A stretch of DNA of 64,000 nucleotides from Phycisphaera sp. (GCA_025916675.1 CP098402.1:553205-617204), one strand, 5' to 3'; shown: positions 1-9,764, counted from the first letter of the stretch. The notes: generated from the letters alone by a model not told the origin. Numbers and translations: made by a program.

Positions 1-46
1 CCGCCTGACACGCTCTTGGCACGGGCCATACGCTGGGGCATTGGAG

Positions 47-2524
47 ATGCCCATGCGTGTTGCCGCTGCTATTGCCGTTGCCATCCTTCTGCTTCTCGTC
101 TCGCCCTCGCCGGCCCAGACGGTCGTCGAACTCGTCGAAGACGCCGATTCGCTGGTCATCCGCGAGATGCTCGCCGTCGATCGCCTCTCTCGCGGTGGGC
201 GCAGCCTGATCGTGACCGATCCGGTCGAAGCCAGCATCGTCCGAGGCACGTGGGGTACGCCGGTCGAGGACGAAGTGGTGACAGCCGCGGACGGGCGGAC
301 CGCGACCTGGAAGCCGATCTCCGCCAACGATGACGGCGTCTTCAATGATCGCGCACTCGCCGGCGGCTACGCCCACGTGATCGTCCGGTCGCCGGTCCGC
401 CGCATCGTGATGCTCCATGCCCGCGGCCATCGGCACGTGAGTATCAATGGCGAACGCCGAGGCGGCGACGTGTACAACCTCGGCATCACGGTGCTCCCCA
501 TCGAATTGATCGAGGGCGACAACGAGTTGTTGTTCAGGGGCGGGCGCGGGCGGCTGCGCATCGAGCTGCGCGAGCCCAAGGCGGAGTTGTTCTGGCTCGA
601 TCGCGACGTGACCAGGCCCGACGTTGTCGAAGGTGGCGAATATGTCGCAGCTTCGCCTCTGGTGAACGCTACCACCGAGCAACTGATTGGCGTGCAGGGT
701 GTGTGGGACGGCGGCCGCTTGACCACCCAGGTCGTCCCCGGGCTGGGGGGGATCGCGCCCCTTGGCGTCCGCAAGCTGCCTGTGCACATGGCTCTCCCAG
801 CAACTTTGGAAACCGATGAGGTCGCCGTCGAGTTGGGTGCCCTCTCAGGAATGACACAGGCCCAGACATCCGTGTCGCTGCGGATGCGAGAAAGGCATAA
901 CAAGCACAGCCGCACCTTCATCAGCGACATCGACGGCAGCGTGCAGTACTACGCCGTCACGCCGCCCACCGAAGGAAAGAGGGTCGAAGGTCTGATCCTC
1001 ACCTTGCACGGCGCGAGCGTCGAGGCGCGCAATCAGGCCAATGCGTATGGCCACAAGGATGGCACGATCATCGTTGCGCCCACCAACCGCCGCCCCTTCG
1101 GCTTCGACTGGGAAGACTGGGGCCGCATCGACGCGATGGAAGTACTCGACCATGCCTCGGATGCGTATGGCCACAACAACCCGCAGCGCACCTGGCTCAC
1201 CGGCCACTCCATGGGCGGTCATGGCACGTGGCAGGTGGGCGCCCACTTTGCCCCAAAGTTCGCCGCCATCGGTCCCAGTGCCGGCTGGCGAGACTTCTGG
1301 AGCTACGGCGGCGCGGGCGACTTCGACGAAAGCGACCCCATCGGCCAGATCCTCAACACCGCCAACAACGCCAGCCGCACGCTGCTGCTCGAAGAGAACT
1401 ACAAGGACCTGGGCGTCTACATCCTCCACGGCGACGCCGACAACAATGTGCCCGTGTCCCAGGCCCGTTTCATGCGAGAACGGCTGGCGAAGTTCCACCC
1501 CAACTTTGCCTACTACGAACAACCCGGGGCCGGGCACTGGTGGGGCAACCAGTGCGTCGACTGGCCGCCGATGATGGAGTTCTTCGAGGATCGCAGCATC
1601 GACATGACGCCGGCGAGCGAGACCTTCATCACTATCAATCCCGCCATCAGCAGCGAGGGGCGGCTGTTTACGATCCATCGGCAGGCGAAGGCGATGACGC
1701 CGACGCAGGTCGAGCTCGTGCGGGACACCAACAAGAACACGATGGTGGTGACGACGGAGAACGTGCTCGCGATGGTCATCGAGCCCCGAGCATGGAGCGA
1801 TTTCAAGGTCGAGCCCGCCACGCTCACCGTCGACGGGCAGACGTTTGATGTCCCCCTCCACCGCGATGAAACCGGAACCACTCGCCTCCAACGTGCAAGC
1901 GTCGACCAGCCGTGGGAAGGAACTGGCAGGTTCGACCTTGCCCTCAAGGGCGCCCACCGCGCCGGACCCTTCAAGCACGCCTTCAACAACCACATGGCCT
2001 TCGTCTACGCCACCGGCGGCACCGATGATGAGAACGCCTGGGCCCTGGCCAAGGCCCGCTACGACGCCGACACTTGGCAGTACCGCGCCAACGGCTCGGT
2101 CGACGTCGTGCCCGACACCGCGTTCGATCTCAATGACCCCGAGAACGCCGACCGAAACATCATCATCTACGGCTGCGCCGATTCACATCGGCTTTGGGAT
2201 GCCCTGCTCGACGATGCCCCGATCCGCATCGCGCGCGATGCGGCGACGGTGGGGGATCGCACGCTGGAACGTGACGACTTGGCCGCCCACTTCCTGTATC
2301 CAAGACCCGGCAGCGACACGGCGCTCGTCGGCGTCGTCGCGGGCACCGGCGATGGTGGTCGCCGACTGGCCGACGAGCCGCGGTACTTCATCTCGGGCGT
2401 GGGCTACCCAGATTGGATGCTCACCAGCCCGGACGTGCTCAAATCGGGGCTCGATGGTGTGGTCGCCGCGGGCTTCTTCGAGTCCGATTGGTCGGTGAGC
2501 GAAACGCAGAGCGCCTGGCGTTAG
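47..2524 (+). CDS. Secreted alpha/beta hydrolase (prolyl oligopeptidase-like esterase/peptidase)
   Basis: Predicted exported serine hydrolase of about 825 residues. The N-terminus (MRVAAAIAVAILLLLVSPSPAQ) is shown here only in outline: a charged start, about 15 hydrophobic residues and an A-Q cleavage site. The catalytic domain lies roughly at residues 310-510: nucleophile in TGHSMGGHG (about Ser388), candidate acid in HGDADNNVP (about Asp462) and histidine in GAGHWWG (about His497). The first 300 residues look beta-rich and the last 300 are unassigned. A TTG at 41 is possible, but ATG 47 or 53 gives the cleaner signal peptide. It is convergent with the next gene, the two stop codons overlapping at 2521-2524. 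Substrate unknown; the fold call is solid, the peptidase-versus-esterase choice is not. Confidence 0.8.
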   Translation: MPMRVAAAIAVAILLLLVSPSPAQTVVELVEDADSLVIREMLAVDRLSRGGRSLIVTDPVEASIVRGTWGTPVEDEVVTAADGRTATWKPISANDDGVFNDRALAGGYAHVIVRSPVRRIVMLHARGHRHVSINGERRGGDVYNLGITVLPIELIEGDNELLFRGGRGRLRIELREPKAELFWLDRDVTRPDVVEGGEYVAASPLVNATTEQLIGVQGVWDGGRLTTQVVPGLGGIAPLGVRKLPVHMALPATLETDEVAVELGALSGMTQAQTSVSLRMRERHNKHSRTFISDIDGSVQYYAVTPPTEGKRVEGLILTLHGASVEARNQANAYGHKDGTIIVAPTNRRPFGFDWEDWGRIDAMEVLDHASDAYGHNNPQRTWLTGHSMGGHGTWQVGAHFAPKFAAIGPSAGWRDFWSYGGAGDFDESDPIGQILNTANNASRTLLLEENYKDLGVYILHGDADNNVPVSQARFMRERLAKFHPNFAYYEQPGAGHWWGNQCVDWPPMMEFFEDRSIDMTPASETFITINPAISSEGRLFTIHRQAKAMTPTQVELVRDTNKNTMVVTTENVLAMVIEPRAWSDFKVEPATLTVDGQTFDVPLHRDETGTTRLQRASVDQPWEGTGRFDLALKGAHRAGPFKHAFNNHMAFVYATGGTDDENAWALAKARYDADTWQYRANGSVDVVPDTAFDLNDPENADRNIIIYGCADSHRLWDALLDDAPIRIARDAATVGDRTLERDDLAAHFLYPRPGSDTALVGVVAGTGDGGRRLADEPRYFISGVGYPDWMLTSPDVLKSGLDGVVAAGFFESDWSVSETQSAWR

Positions 2525-4584
2525 ACGATCTTGGCCACAACGAACGTGATGTCGTCGTCCTGTGACTTGTCGCCGCACGCGGCCTTGTGATCCTCGCGGA
2601 TCGCCGCGGCGATCGACTCGGCGTTCTCTGTGGCCGACTCGCGGATCACCCGCTGCAAGCGTTCCATGCCATAGAACTCGCCGTCGGCCTGCTTGGCTTC
2701 CCACAATCCATCGGTCGACAGCACCACGATATCGCCCGGCGAGAACGGTCCGGCGGTGTACGTCTCGAACTCCCTGCCCGCAAACAGCCCGAGCGGGATG
2801 CCGCCGCCCTTGTGCTCGGCGAAGCGATCATCCTTCGCGACATACACCATCGGCGGACCGTGACCCGCCGAGGCCCAAGCCATGTTGCCAGTCCCGCCAT
2901 CGAGCACGACCAGCAGCATCGTCATGAAGCGTTCGCCGCCCGTGTCGTCAACCAGCAATTCATTGAGGTGCTTGAGTAACTCGCCCAGCGACGCCGGTTC
3001 GTGGCACCGGCTACGCAGGATGCCGCGGGCCGTGGCCATGAGCATCGCCGCCGCCACGCCGTGGCCGACGACGTCGCCGATGGCCAGTGCCGCGCATCGC
3101 TCGCTGAGACCCTCGATGTGCAGATAGTCGTAATAGTCCCCGCCGGTTTCATCGCAGTACGTGCTGTGGCCGGCGATGTCCAGGCCCTCGATCACCGGCG
3201 GTTCGTGGGGCAGCAGGTTCTTCTGGACCTCCATCGCCACCAGCAGGCTCTCGCGCAGCCGAACGCGATCGCGCAGGTCCTCGGCCATGGTGTTCACCGC
3301 CTCGGCGATCCGGCCCAACTCGCTCGTCACACCGGGCACGACGCGTTCTTCGAGCTCTCCCTCGCCCACGCGGCCGATCTCTCGCACGAGCCTGGACACC
3401 GGCCGCGTGGCCAGCAGGCCGAGCGCCAGGCCAAGCAGGACGGTGAGCACGAAGGCAGCCGTGCTGGCCCGATCGCTGCTGGCCCGCGCGGCGGCCACCG
3501 GCAGGAGCAACTCGGCTTCGGGCAGGGCGGTGATGATGCGCCAGTCGAGCCCCGGCGCATCGTGGTACGCCGACACGCGGACCAGCATGGGCGAGCCGGC
3601 AATATCGGCGACGATCGTGCCGGATTCGATCTCTTCTGACAAGTCCTCGGCTCGCTCGCCCTGCTGACGGGCCACCTCGCGCGCCACGTGATTGGCCGCG
3701 TCGCGCACCCGGGCATCGGCCATCTGCGAGGCGACCGGGACGGCCGGCAAGCCGTCGATCTCGATGATGGCCGGTACCTGATCCTTGGGCAGCGAGTGGG
3801 CGATCAGCCGGCCGCCGCCGTCGAGGATCAGCACGAACCCCGCGTCGCCCACCTCGAGCGTTCGAAGAAAGGCCGCGAGGTCTTCGAGGCTGAATTCGGC
3901 CGCAAGAACGCCGATCAACTCGCGCTCTTCGCCATCACCGTTGGGCTCGATGTACACCGGCTCGACGAACGGCAGGCCGAGCGTGGTGGCCTGCCCGTCC
4001 ACATTCAGCCACGCGTAGGGGTCGAGATAGGTGGGCTTGCCGCCCAACACGGCCCCGACATACCAGGGCCTGCCGCGTGGGTCGTACGGATAGCCGCCGA
4101 TCCGATCGATGACGTTCCCCGTTGCGTCAAGAGAATACTCCTCGACGTACCCGGTATCGGGCGAGTCGTTGGCCAGCTTGGTTTGCTCGTCGGCGATGGC
4201 GAACTCGGGGTGCAGCTTGCCCGGGTAGCGGAACACCCAGGTCGCCCGGCCCGTGGCGTCGCCCCAACTGATGCCGCTGATCATGTCCATCGCTTCGGCG
4301 AACTCGAACAGCGGCCCGCGCCAAGACCGCAGGTCGTCCCGATCGCGCCGGCCGGCCAGGATGTGCCCGCGCTGGATGCGCGTCGCCCGTGGCAGGGTTT
4401 CGAGCAACGACGCCAGCCGTTCGTCGATCCGGCCGTGGATCTGGGCCATCTCGGCGGCGTTCAGCGTGCGCGCCGTCTCGCTGGTCTGCCCGCTCCACAA
4501 CGTGACCAGCACGACGGCCGCGACCGCGACGGGCAGGCCCATGAGGAGCGGCAAGAGCACTCGGATCGACACGCGGCCAAGCAT
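2521..4584 (-). CDS. Membrane-bound PPM/SpoIIE-type serine phosphatase with Cache sensor and HAMP domain
   Basis: Sensor phosphatase of about 687 residues, presumably acting on an anti-sigma-factor antagonist in a partner-switching pathway. Order: TM helix near residues 8-32; periplasmic sensor of the double-Cache type with a GGYPYDPRGRPWYVGA segment; second TM helix near 371-393; HAMP linker; C-terminal PP2C/SpoIIE domain with metal-binding signatures GDVVGHGVAAA and STDGLWEA. I chose the ATG at 4584 because the longer reading starts with an unlikely arginine-rich stretch and would overlap the upstream MoxR gene; from 4584 the gap is 31 bp, suggesting one operon. No anti-sigma antagonist gene is visible next to it, so its target is unknown. 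Confidence 0.85.
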   Translation of the reverse strand: MLGRVSIRVLLPLLMGLPVAVAAVVLVTLWSGQTSETARTLNAAEMAQIHGRIDERLASLLETLPRATRIQRGHILAGRRDRDDLRSWRGPLFEFAEAMDMISGISWGDATGRATWVFRYPGKLHPEFAIADEQTKLANDSPDTGYVEEYSLDATGNVIDRIGGYPYDPRGRPWYVGAVLGGKPTYLDPYAWLNVDGQATTLGLPFVEPVYIEPNGDGEERELIGVLAAEFSLEDLAAFLRTLEVGDAGFVLILDGGGRLIAHSLPKDQVPAIIEIDGLPAVPVASQMADARVRDAANHVAREVARQQGERAEDLSEEIESGTIVADIAGSPMLVRVSAYHDAPGLDWRIITALPEAELLLPVAAARASSDRASTAAFVLTVLLGLALGLLATRPVSRLVREIGRVGEGELEERVVPGVTSELGRIAEAVNTMAEDLRDRVRLRESLLVAMEVQKNLLPHEPPVIEGLDIAGHSTYCDETGGDYYDYLHIEGLSERCAALAIGDVVGHGVAAAMLMATARGILRSRCHEPASLGELLKHLNELLVDDTGGERFMTMLLVVLDGGTGNMAWASAGHGPPMVYVAKDDRFAEHKGGGIPLGLFAGREFETYTAGPFSPGDIVVLSTDGLWEAKQADGEFYGMERLQRVIRESATENAESIAAAIREDHKAACGDKSQDDDITFVVAKIV

Positions 4585-4615
4585 GGTCAACGCTCCCGCT
4601 TCGGTTGCACGGAGC

Positions 4616-5659
4616 TCATACGCCCTCGACCGGCAGCGTCTGCACGATGTTCTCAACGATCGGGTCGCTGGCCACGCCCTCCGCCTCGGCCTCGAAGTTC
4701 ACCACGATGCGGTGGCGTAGGGCGGGCAGCGCGATCGCCTTGACGTCCTCGATGGCCACCGACGGTCGGCCATCGACCAGCGCCCGGCATTTGGCACCCA
4801 GAATCAACGCCTGGGCCGCACGGGGCGACGCGCCAACCCGCACGAACTGGTTGACCATCGGCGGCGCGAACTGGCCGTCAGAGTACCGACCCTTGGCGTG
4901 CGTGCTGAGCACCAGGCGGATGGCGTAGTCCCGGACCTGATCGGTAACCGCAACGCGTCGGACGAGCTTCTGGTGCTCCAGGATCGTCTTCGCGTCGAGC
5001 ACGGACTCCACGCTGGTGGCAACCGCCCCGGTCGTGCGTGCGATGATCTCGCCCATCTCGGCCCGGTTGGCGTAGCCCACCTGCAGCTTGAAGAAGAACC
5101 GGTCGAGCTGCGCTTCGGGCAGCGGGTACGTGCCCTCCTGCTCGATGGGGTTCTGCGTGGCCAGCACGAAGAACGGCAGCGGCAATTCATGCGTCGTGCC
5201 CGCGACCGTCACGCTGCGCTCCTGCATAGCTTCCAAGAGAGCGCTCTGCGTCTTGGGTGTCGCCCGGTTGATCTCGTCGGCCAGCACCATCTGGGCAAAG
5301 ATCGGCCCGCGCTGGAACACGAACTGCCGCTTGACCTGCCCCGAATCGGTCTCGACCTCATCGATCACCGTCGTGCCGGTGATGTCCGCGGGCATCAGGT
5401 CGGGCGTGAACTGCACGCGACCGAAGTCGAGCGAGAGCGCGCTGGCCAGCGTGCGCACCATGAGCGTCTTGCCGATGCCCGGTACGCCCTCGAGCAACGC
5501 GTGCCCCCCGGTGAACAGGCAGGTCAACAGGCCGTCGACGATGTCTTGCTGGCCGACCACCACGCGGGCGACCTGGTCGCGCACGGCGGTGTAATCGGCG
5601 CGGAACTTGTCTGCGGCGGCCTGGGTAGCTTCGGGGCTGTGCTGCTGCTCCGCGTCCAT
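4616..5659 (-). CDS. MoxR family AAA+ ATPase
   Basis: Cytosolic AAA+ ATPase of the MoxR group, 347 residues, a usual length. Walker A is GVPGIGKT near residue 58, Walker B is LADEIN near 125 followed by RATPKTQSALLEAMQE, and sensor 1 is in LATQNPIEQEGTYPLPEAQL. The family acts as a chaperone that activates or assembles partner complexes, usually with a von Willebrand factor A protein encoded next door; here the following gene is the membrane phosphatase and no VWA or DUF58 gene is present, so the client is unclear. Upstream the secreted HExxH gene ends only 30 bp away on the same strand, so the three may be cotranscribed. Confidence 0.92.
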   Translation of the reverse strand: MDAEQQHSPEATQAAADKFRADYTAVRDQVARVVVGQQDIVDGLLTCLFTGGHALLEGVPGIGKTLMVRTLASALSLDFGRVQFTPDLMPADITGTTVIDEVETDSGQVKRQFVFQRGPIFAQMVLADEINRATPKTQSALLEAMQERSVTVAGTTHELPLPFFVLATQNPIEQEGTYPLPEAQLDRFFFKLQVGYANRAEMGEIIARTTGAVATSVESVLDAKTILEHQKLVRRVAVTDQVRDYAIRLVLSTHAKGRYSDGQFAPPMVNQFVRVGASPRAAQALILGAKCRALVDGRPSVAIEDVKAIALPALRHRIVVNFEAEAEGVASDPIVENIVQTLPVEGV

Positions 5660-5689
5660 GCAGTCTCCGATCGAGCGAAGGTGGTCAGA

Positions 5690-7108
5690 TCAGGGCACCA
5701 GGACTTCGGCCTCAGCCGAGTGCTTGGCGTTCCAGGCTTCGGACGCCGCCTGCACGCCCGCCCAGGTCTTGATGGCCTTGGTCGAGAGCCCCCGGATGCT
5801 GCTCTCGACGGCCCCCGCTGTGTCGGCGGGCAAGCCCCGCGTCAGCACCACCGTGTCGCCCTCGACGGTCACCCACGAGAGGTCGGCCTCGTCGCCGACG
5901 GCCAATTCGTACCGCCCGCCCTCGTTCGTGCTCCTGGTCTTGCCCGCCTCGCCGGTGAAACGCTTGCCCTCGTGGTACGCCAACTCTTCGGCGAACTGCT
6001 TCGCGTCGGCGTCGGTGTCCCACACGCTGATCCACGCCAGGCCAAGCCGCCCATCCTCGTGCTGCCACACCTGAAAGCGGTCGCCGTCCCAGCCCTCGGC
6101 CGCGGCGATGGCATCGGGCGAGCTTCCCAACAGCACGCGCGTCTGGAACTCACCCATCGTGTTCTGGCCCACGGGCGTCCAGCCCAGGTCGTCCAGGTTC
6201 ACTTCGGGCAGCGTGATCTCGATCGGATCGTCCCGCTCTTCGCCCAGGTACTTCTCGATGTGCAGCAGCTGCTCGGTCGAGAGCGGGGGATCACCAAATG
6301 CCGCGTCGATGCGGGCGAAACCGCCGTCCTGCACCATCGTCGTGACCAGGATGTACCCATACACGTACGGGAAGATGAGAGTCTCCTTGAGGATCGCCGG
6401 CATCGCGTTGGCCTCGGCACCCATCATGCCGCCGCCCGCACCCATCATCGCGCCCATGGCGGCGGGATCCTGCTTGAGCAGGTTGGTCATGTCGCCGTTC
6501 TCATCCATCATCGCGCCCGTGCCGATGAGCGTCGCGTCGCCCTCGACCAGCGCGGTCAGCGCCAGCTTCACGTCGTCGTCGTCCATGGCCATGCCCATGA
6601 TGGTGTTGAGGTCGTGGTGCTGGTCTTGTAAGGCATGCGTGAACTCGTGGGTCAGGATGTTGCGCATCATCGGGTCCATGAAGCCCGGCGCGTTGGCAAC
6701 CATCTCGCCCACCATCTCACCCATGAACTCCTCGAGATCGTCGGGCAGGATGACATGCTTGGCCTCGGGGTCGTAGAACCCACCCGCCTGCGACACCACG
6801 AGCTTGATCATGTCGTTCAGCACGTCCGAGTCCGGCGGCACCAGCCCGAAGGCCTTGTAGCCCAAGTCGATCTGCTTGCGGTACGCCGGCGGCATATCCC
6901 GGTCGACCATCGCCAGGATCTCGTCCTTGATCTTCGCCCGCGACATCAACTCCACCGGCACGTCGCGCAGGAAGAGCAGCCCGCGCATCTTCTCGGCTCG
7001 CACCTTCCCCTCCTCGGCCCAGCGGCTGAGCTGCTCGGGATCGCGCGCTAGGGTGGTCCCGCTGGTCGCGAGCATCAGGGTGGCCAGGGCGAGCGTCCGT
7101 GCGATCAT
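5690..7108 (-). CDS. Secreted HExxH putative zinc metallopeptidase, Met-rich
   Basis: Exported protein of 472 residues with a signal peptide (MIARTLALATLMLATSG, cleaved after TTLA). A metalloprotease-type motif HEFTHALQDQ lies near residue 152, a form seen in several uncharacterised secreted families where the two histidines and the glutamate bind and activate zinc water. The third ligand is not obvious; E and D residues occur about 40 residues later. A methionine- and glycine-rich stretch (GAMMGAGGGMMGAEANAMP) near residue 220 is unusual and could be a disordered or metal-contacting loop. The C-terminal third (SSPDAIAAAEGWDGDRF and beyond) resembles a substrate-like or inhibitory beta domain. 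Function unknown. Confidence 0.7.
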   Translation of the reverse strand: MIARTLALATLMLATSGTTLARDPEQLSRWAEEGKVRAEKMRGLLFLRDVPVELMSRAKIKDEILAMVDRDMPPAYRKQIDLGYKAFGLVPPDSDVLNDMIKLVVSQAGGFYDPEAKHVILPDDLEEFMGEMVGEMVANAPGFMDPMMRNILTHEFTHALQDQHHDLNTIMGMAMDDDDVKLALTALVEGDATLIGTGAMMDENGDMTNLLKQDPAAMGAMMGAGGGMMGAEANAMPAILKETLIFPYVYGYILVTTMVQDGGFARIDAAFGDPPLSTEQLLHIEKYLGEERDDPIEITLPEVNLDDLGWTPVGQNTMGEFQTRVLLGSSPDAIAAAEGWDGDRFQVWQHEDGRLGLAWISVWDTDADAKQFAEELAYHEGKRFTGEAGKTRSTNEGGRYELAVGDEADLSWVTVEGDTVVLTRGLPADTAGAVESSIRGLSTKAIKTWAGVQAASEAWNAKHSAEAEVLVP

Positions 7109-7148
7109 GCGAATCTCCTTGGGGTGTCCATCGTATCGGCCCGATCGT

Positions 7149-8330
7149 TCAGCCGCCGGTGTACATCCGTTCGAGCACCTCGATGCCTCGGTCGATCGTG
7201 TCTTGCGAGGACGCGAAGCTCAGCCTGAAGTGCGTATCGCGATCGCTGAAGAACCCGCCGGGGATCACCAGCAGCTTGCGCGAGATCGCGTCCTCGACGA
7301 ATTGGGTACCGGTCATCCCCTCCGGCACGCGGGGAAACAGATAGAACGCACCGCCCGGCACCGCCACCTCGGTCCACCGGCTCAAGGCCTTCACGAGCGC
7401 GTCCCGCCGCTGCTTGTATTGCGACACGATCTGCCCCATGTCCACGTCCATCGCCGCGATGCACCCGTGCTGGGCCATCGACGGCGCGCACACATAGGTG
7501 TACTGCTGGAACTTCCCGATATGGCCCATCAACTCGGCCGGCCCCGCGGCATAGCCCATCCGCCAGCCGGTGACGCCGTAGGTCTTGCCGAAGCCGCGGA
7601 TCACCAGCACGTCGTCCTGCGCCCCCTCGAACCGGGCGGGGGATGGGCACCGCGCCCGCGACGGGTCGCCAGCGGCCTTGTCGTCCTCGAAGTCATCGAA
7701 CGTGAACTCGTCGTAGATCTCGTCGCTGATCAGCAGCACACCCTTGCGGCGGCATAGGTCCAGAAGGTCCTTGCATTCCTGAACGCTGCCAACCACGCCC
7801 GCCGGGTTCGACGGCGCGTTGTACAGCACCAGCTTCGTGCGCTCAGTAATCAGCGGCTCCACCCGCTCGGCGGTCATCCGGAAGTCTGGGTACGTGTCGC
7901 ACCGCACGGCCTTGGCACCGCACATGGTGGCGATGTGGGGATACATCACGAAGTACGGGTCGGGGATGATCGCCTCATCGCCCGGACCGAGCAGGGCCAG
8001 GAAGGCCAGGTACAGCGCCCCGCTCGTGCCGCTGGTGACCAGCAACTCCGGATCACCCGCCGAGCCGAAACTCCAGCCCAGGTCGAGGGTGAGCCAGTCT
8101 GTCAGCCTCTCACGAAGCGGCGCGATGCCCTGCGTTTGCGTGTACCCGTTGTGGTCGGCCTCGATGGCCTCGATCGCGGCGCGCTTGATCGGTTCGGGCA
8201 CCGGAAAGTCCGGCTGCCCGATGCTCAGGTTGATCGGGTTCTCGATCTGGGCACCGAGTTGGAAGATGCGGCGGATGCCCGAGGCGTCGACGGCCCGGGC
8301 TCGGTCGGTCACGAGGCGGCTTACGTCCAT
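7149..8330 (-). CDS. Class I/II PLP-dependent aminotransferase (aspartate aminotransferase-like)
   Basis: Fold-type I aminotransferase of about 393 residues. The N-terminal NLSIGQPDFPVPEPIKRA and the GYTQTQGIAPLRE segment are typical of subfamily I-gamma. The Schiff-base lysine lies in RGFGKTYGVTGWRMGY near residue 245; the PLP-phosphate arginine is in the same segment, and the carboxylate-binding arginine lies in the C-terminal HFRLSFA. An insertion (DDKAAGDPSRARCPSPARFEGAQDD) precedes the lysine motif and lengthens a surface loop. ATG 8330 is preferred over a TTG at 8351. Aspartate, aromatic or other amino donors all remain possible; no biosynthetic neighbour decides it. Confidence 0.88.
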   Translation of the reverse strand: MDVSRLVTDRARAVDASGIRRIFQLGAQIENPINLSIGQPDFPVPEPIKRAAIEAIEADHNGYTQTQGIAPLRERLTDWLTLDLGWSFGSAGDPELLVTSGTSGALYLAFLALLGPGDEAIIPDPYFVMYPHIATMCGAKAVRCDTYPDFRMTAERVEPLITERTKLVLYNAPSNPAGVVGSVQECKDLLDLCRRKGVLLISDEIYDEFTFDDFEDDKAAGDPSRARCPSPARFEGAQDDVLVIRGFGKTYGVTGWRMGYAAGPAELMGHIGKFQQYTYVCAPSMAQHGCIAAMDVDMGQIVSQYKQRRDALVKALSRWTEVAVPGGAFYLFPRVPEGMTGTQFVEDAISRKLLVIPGGFFSDRDTHFRLSFASSQDTIDRGIEVLERMYTGG

Positions 8331-8377
8331 GCCCCCATCGTTCCCACCCAAGAGGGCAAAAGCGCTGCCAAAGGAAA

Positions 8378-8533
8378 CTAGAAGACGCGGACCTTGGGCA
8401 GGCCCAGAGCCTTCTTCTCGTCCTTGGGCATCTTCTTCTCGTCGAGCAGCTTGGCGACACGCTCGGCCCGGGTCAGGACCGACCGCTTCTCGACCAAGGC
8501 GCCACCGGTGCGAAGCGAACTGTGAATACTCAT
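8378..8533 (-). CDS. Small basic protein of the PVC superphylum
   Basis: A 51-residue, lysine/arginine-rich protein starting MSIHSSLRTGG and containing KRSVLTRAERVAKLLDEKK and ending GLPKVRVF. I recognise this as the family of tiny basic proteins annotated simply as 'small basic protein' in Planctomycetes, Verrucomicrobia and Chlamydiae; the VLTRAERxxKL core and the GLPKVRV ending are the family marks. Its function is not established; a ribosome- or RNA-associated role is a guess from charge and size. The longer reading frame back to 8626 adds a sequence unlike the family and is rejected. A lineage marker for this window. Confidence 0.85.
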   Translation of the reverse strand: MSIHSSLRTGGALVEKRSVLTRAERVAKLLDEKKMPKDEKKALGLPKVRVF

Positions 8534-8626
8534 GGCCGAACTCCTGCCAACCTGGCCTGCAAGACAGCCCGAGCCGTGAATCAGGCCCGGGCAGAGATCA
8601 TAGACGTTGAGTTGCCAACTGGCCAA

Positions 8627-9640
8627 TCAGCCGTCGAATCGCATCCACAGCTGGTCGCGGGACGTGTAGGGCCCGCCCAGTTCCTGTGGGGTCGAGCCCA
8701 GCAGCCGGACGACCCGAGCCGTGAGCTCGCGCCGTTCGCGTTCCATCGCGCTGAATTGCCCGCTGGGTACCGCGAAGGCCGTGTAGAGCCCGAACCCCTG
8801 CCGCCCCTCGTCGATCGCCATGGCGTGGACGCCGTTGGTCGAGAGTTGCTGGGCCAGGCCAACGGCCCGCTCGCGGGTCATGCCGCTAGCCAGCTTCATG
8901 TAGTTGTTGCCGGCCACCCGCACATCGACGAGGACGTCGATGGGCCGAACAGGGGCAGGATCGGGCTCGACCACCGGGGGCGTCGGGTCGGTGCGGAGCG
9001 TCGCTTCGGCCTGACGCCGCTCTTCCTGGCGTTCGATGCCCGAGAGCGGTGGGGTCTCTGTGGAGTTGCCATCGGTCTCAGCCGTCATCGGGTCGGAGAT
9101 CGCCCCGGGCTGGCTCGCCCGGTCAAGGTAGGGCTTGAGCTCAGCTTCCATGCTGCTCTCACCAAGGTTGTACCCCAGCGTCCAGACGCCGACCACGATC
9201 GCAAGCACGGCGAAGATCGCGCCATAGATCCACATCATCTTCACGCTGACAGCGTTCTTGGGATGCATCCCCGACCAGTCGGCCGCGCCGGCGGCCCGCT
9301 CTGGCTTGGGTTCGGCCTTCTTTGCGACACGCTTTGTCTTTCGTGCCGGCTCGGGCAAAGGTGCCGGCACGTGCGTGGGCCTGGGCCGAGCCTGGGGTTG
9401 CTTTGGCTTCGGTTTGGTGACCGGTTCGGACAGGTCCTCAAGCGTCGACGCTGCCGAGCCGTTGCCTTCAGGCTTGGTCTCGACCGCACCCTGAGCATGC
9501 CCGTTCGAGGTCTTGGTCGCCGGGGGCTCTTCGGTTGCATGGCCGAGGGCGTTCGGGCGCCCGACACCAGGTCCCTGGCCCTGACGCGGGCCGTCTTGGT
9601 GCTGGAGCAGTTCGAACAGTGGGGGGCGGCGGCTTGCCAT
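8627..9640 (-). CDS. Single-pass membrane protein with C-terminal SPOR-like domain
   Basis: A 337-residue protein not recognised by name. It opens with a short conserved-looking RRPPLFELL motif, then about 120 proline/lysine-rich, disordered residues, one TM helix (MMWIYGAIFAVLAIVVGVWTL) near residue 135, a charged linker and a C-terminal domain of about 85 residues (VLVDVRVAGNNYMKLASG onward) whose layout, with a repeated beta-alpha pattern and the phrase RERAVGLAQQLSTNG, resembles SPOR domains that bind denuded peptidoglycan at division sites. The cytoplasmic tail-in topology is inferred from the basic N-terminus. SPOR assignment is tentative. Confidence 0.65.
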   Translation of the reverse strand: MASRRPPLFELLQHQDGPRQGQGPGVGRPNALGHATEEPPATKTSNGHAQGAVETKPEGNGSAASTLEDLSEPVTKPKPKQPQARPRPTHVPAPLPEPARKTKRVAKKAEPKPERAAGAADWSGMHPKNAVSVKMMWIYGAIFAVLAIVVGVWTLGYNLGESSMEAELKPYLDRASQPGAISDPMTAETDGNSTETPPLSGIERQEERRQAEATLRTDPTPPVVEPDPAPVRPIDVLVDVRVAGNNYMKLASGMTRERAVGLAQQLSTNGVHAMAIDEGRQGFGLYTAFAVPSGQFSAMERERRELTARVVRLLGSTPQELGGPYTSRDQLWMRFDG

Positions 9641-9764
9641 ACCAAAAGTCTATCTCGGCCCGAGGCCGTGTTGTGCATCGGCTTTCCGGTTGATTTTTCG
9701 GGGGGGTGGTGATTCCCATGTGATCACCATCGACCCGATCATCCCATGCCCTATCATCGGCCCC

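Noticed and set aside
845-1993. Long leftward open frame opposite the hydrolase (about 382 codons)
   Set aside because: High-GC antisense shadow; no recognisable domain, and the sense frame has an intact catalytic triad and signal peptide. The same holds for the long frames at 3688-4743 and 4898-6631 on the plus strand.
4585-4656. N-terminal extension of the SpoIIE-type phosphatase
   Set aside because: Would overlap moxR and begins with a Cys/Arg-rich sequence before the TM helix; ATG 4584 is better.
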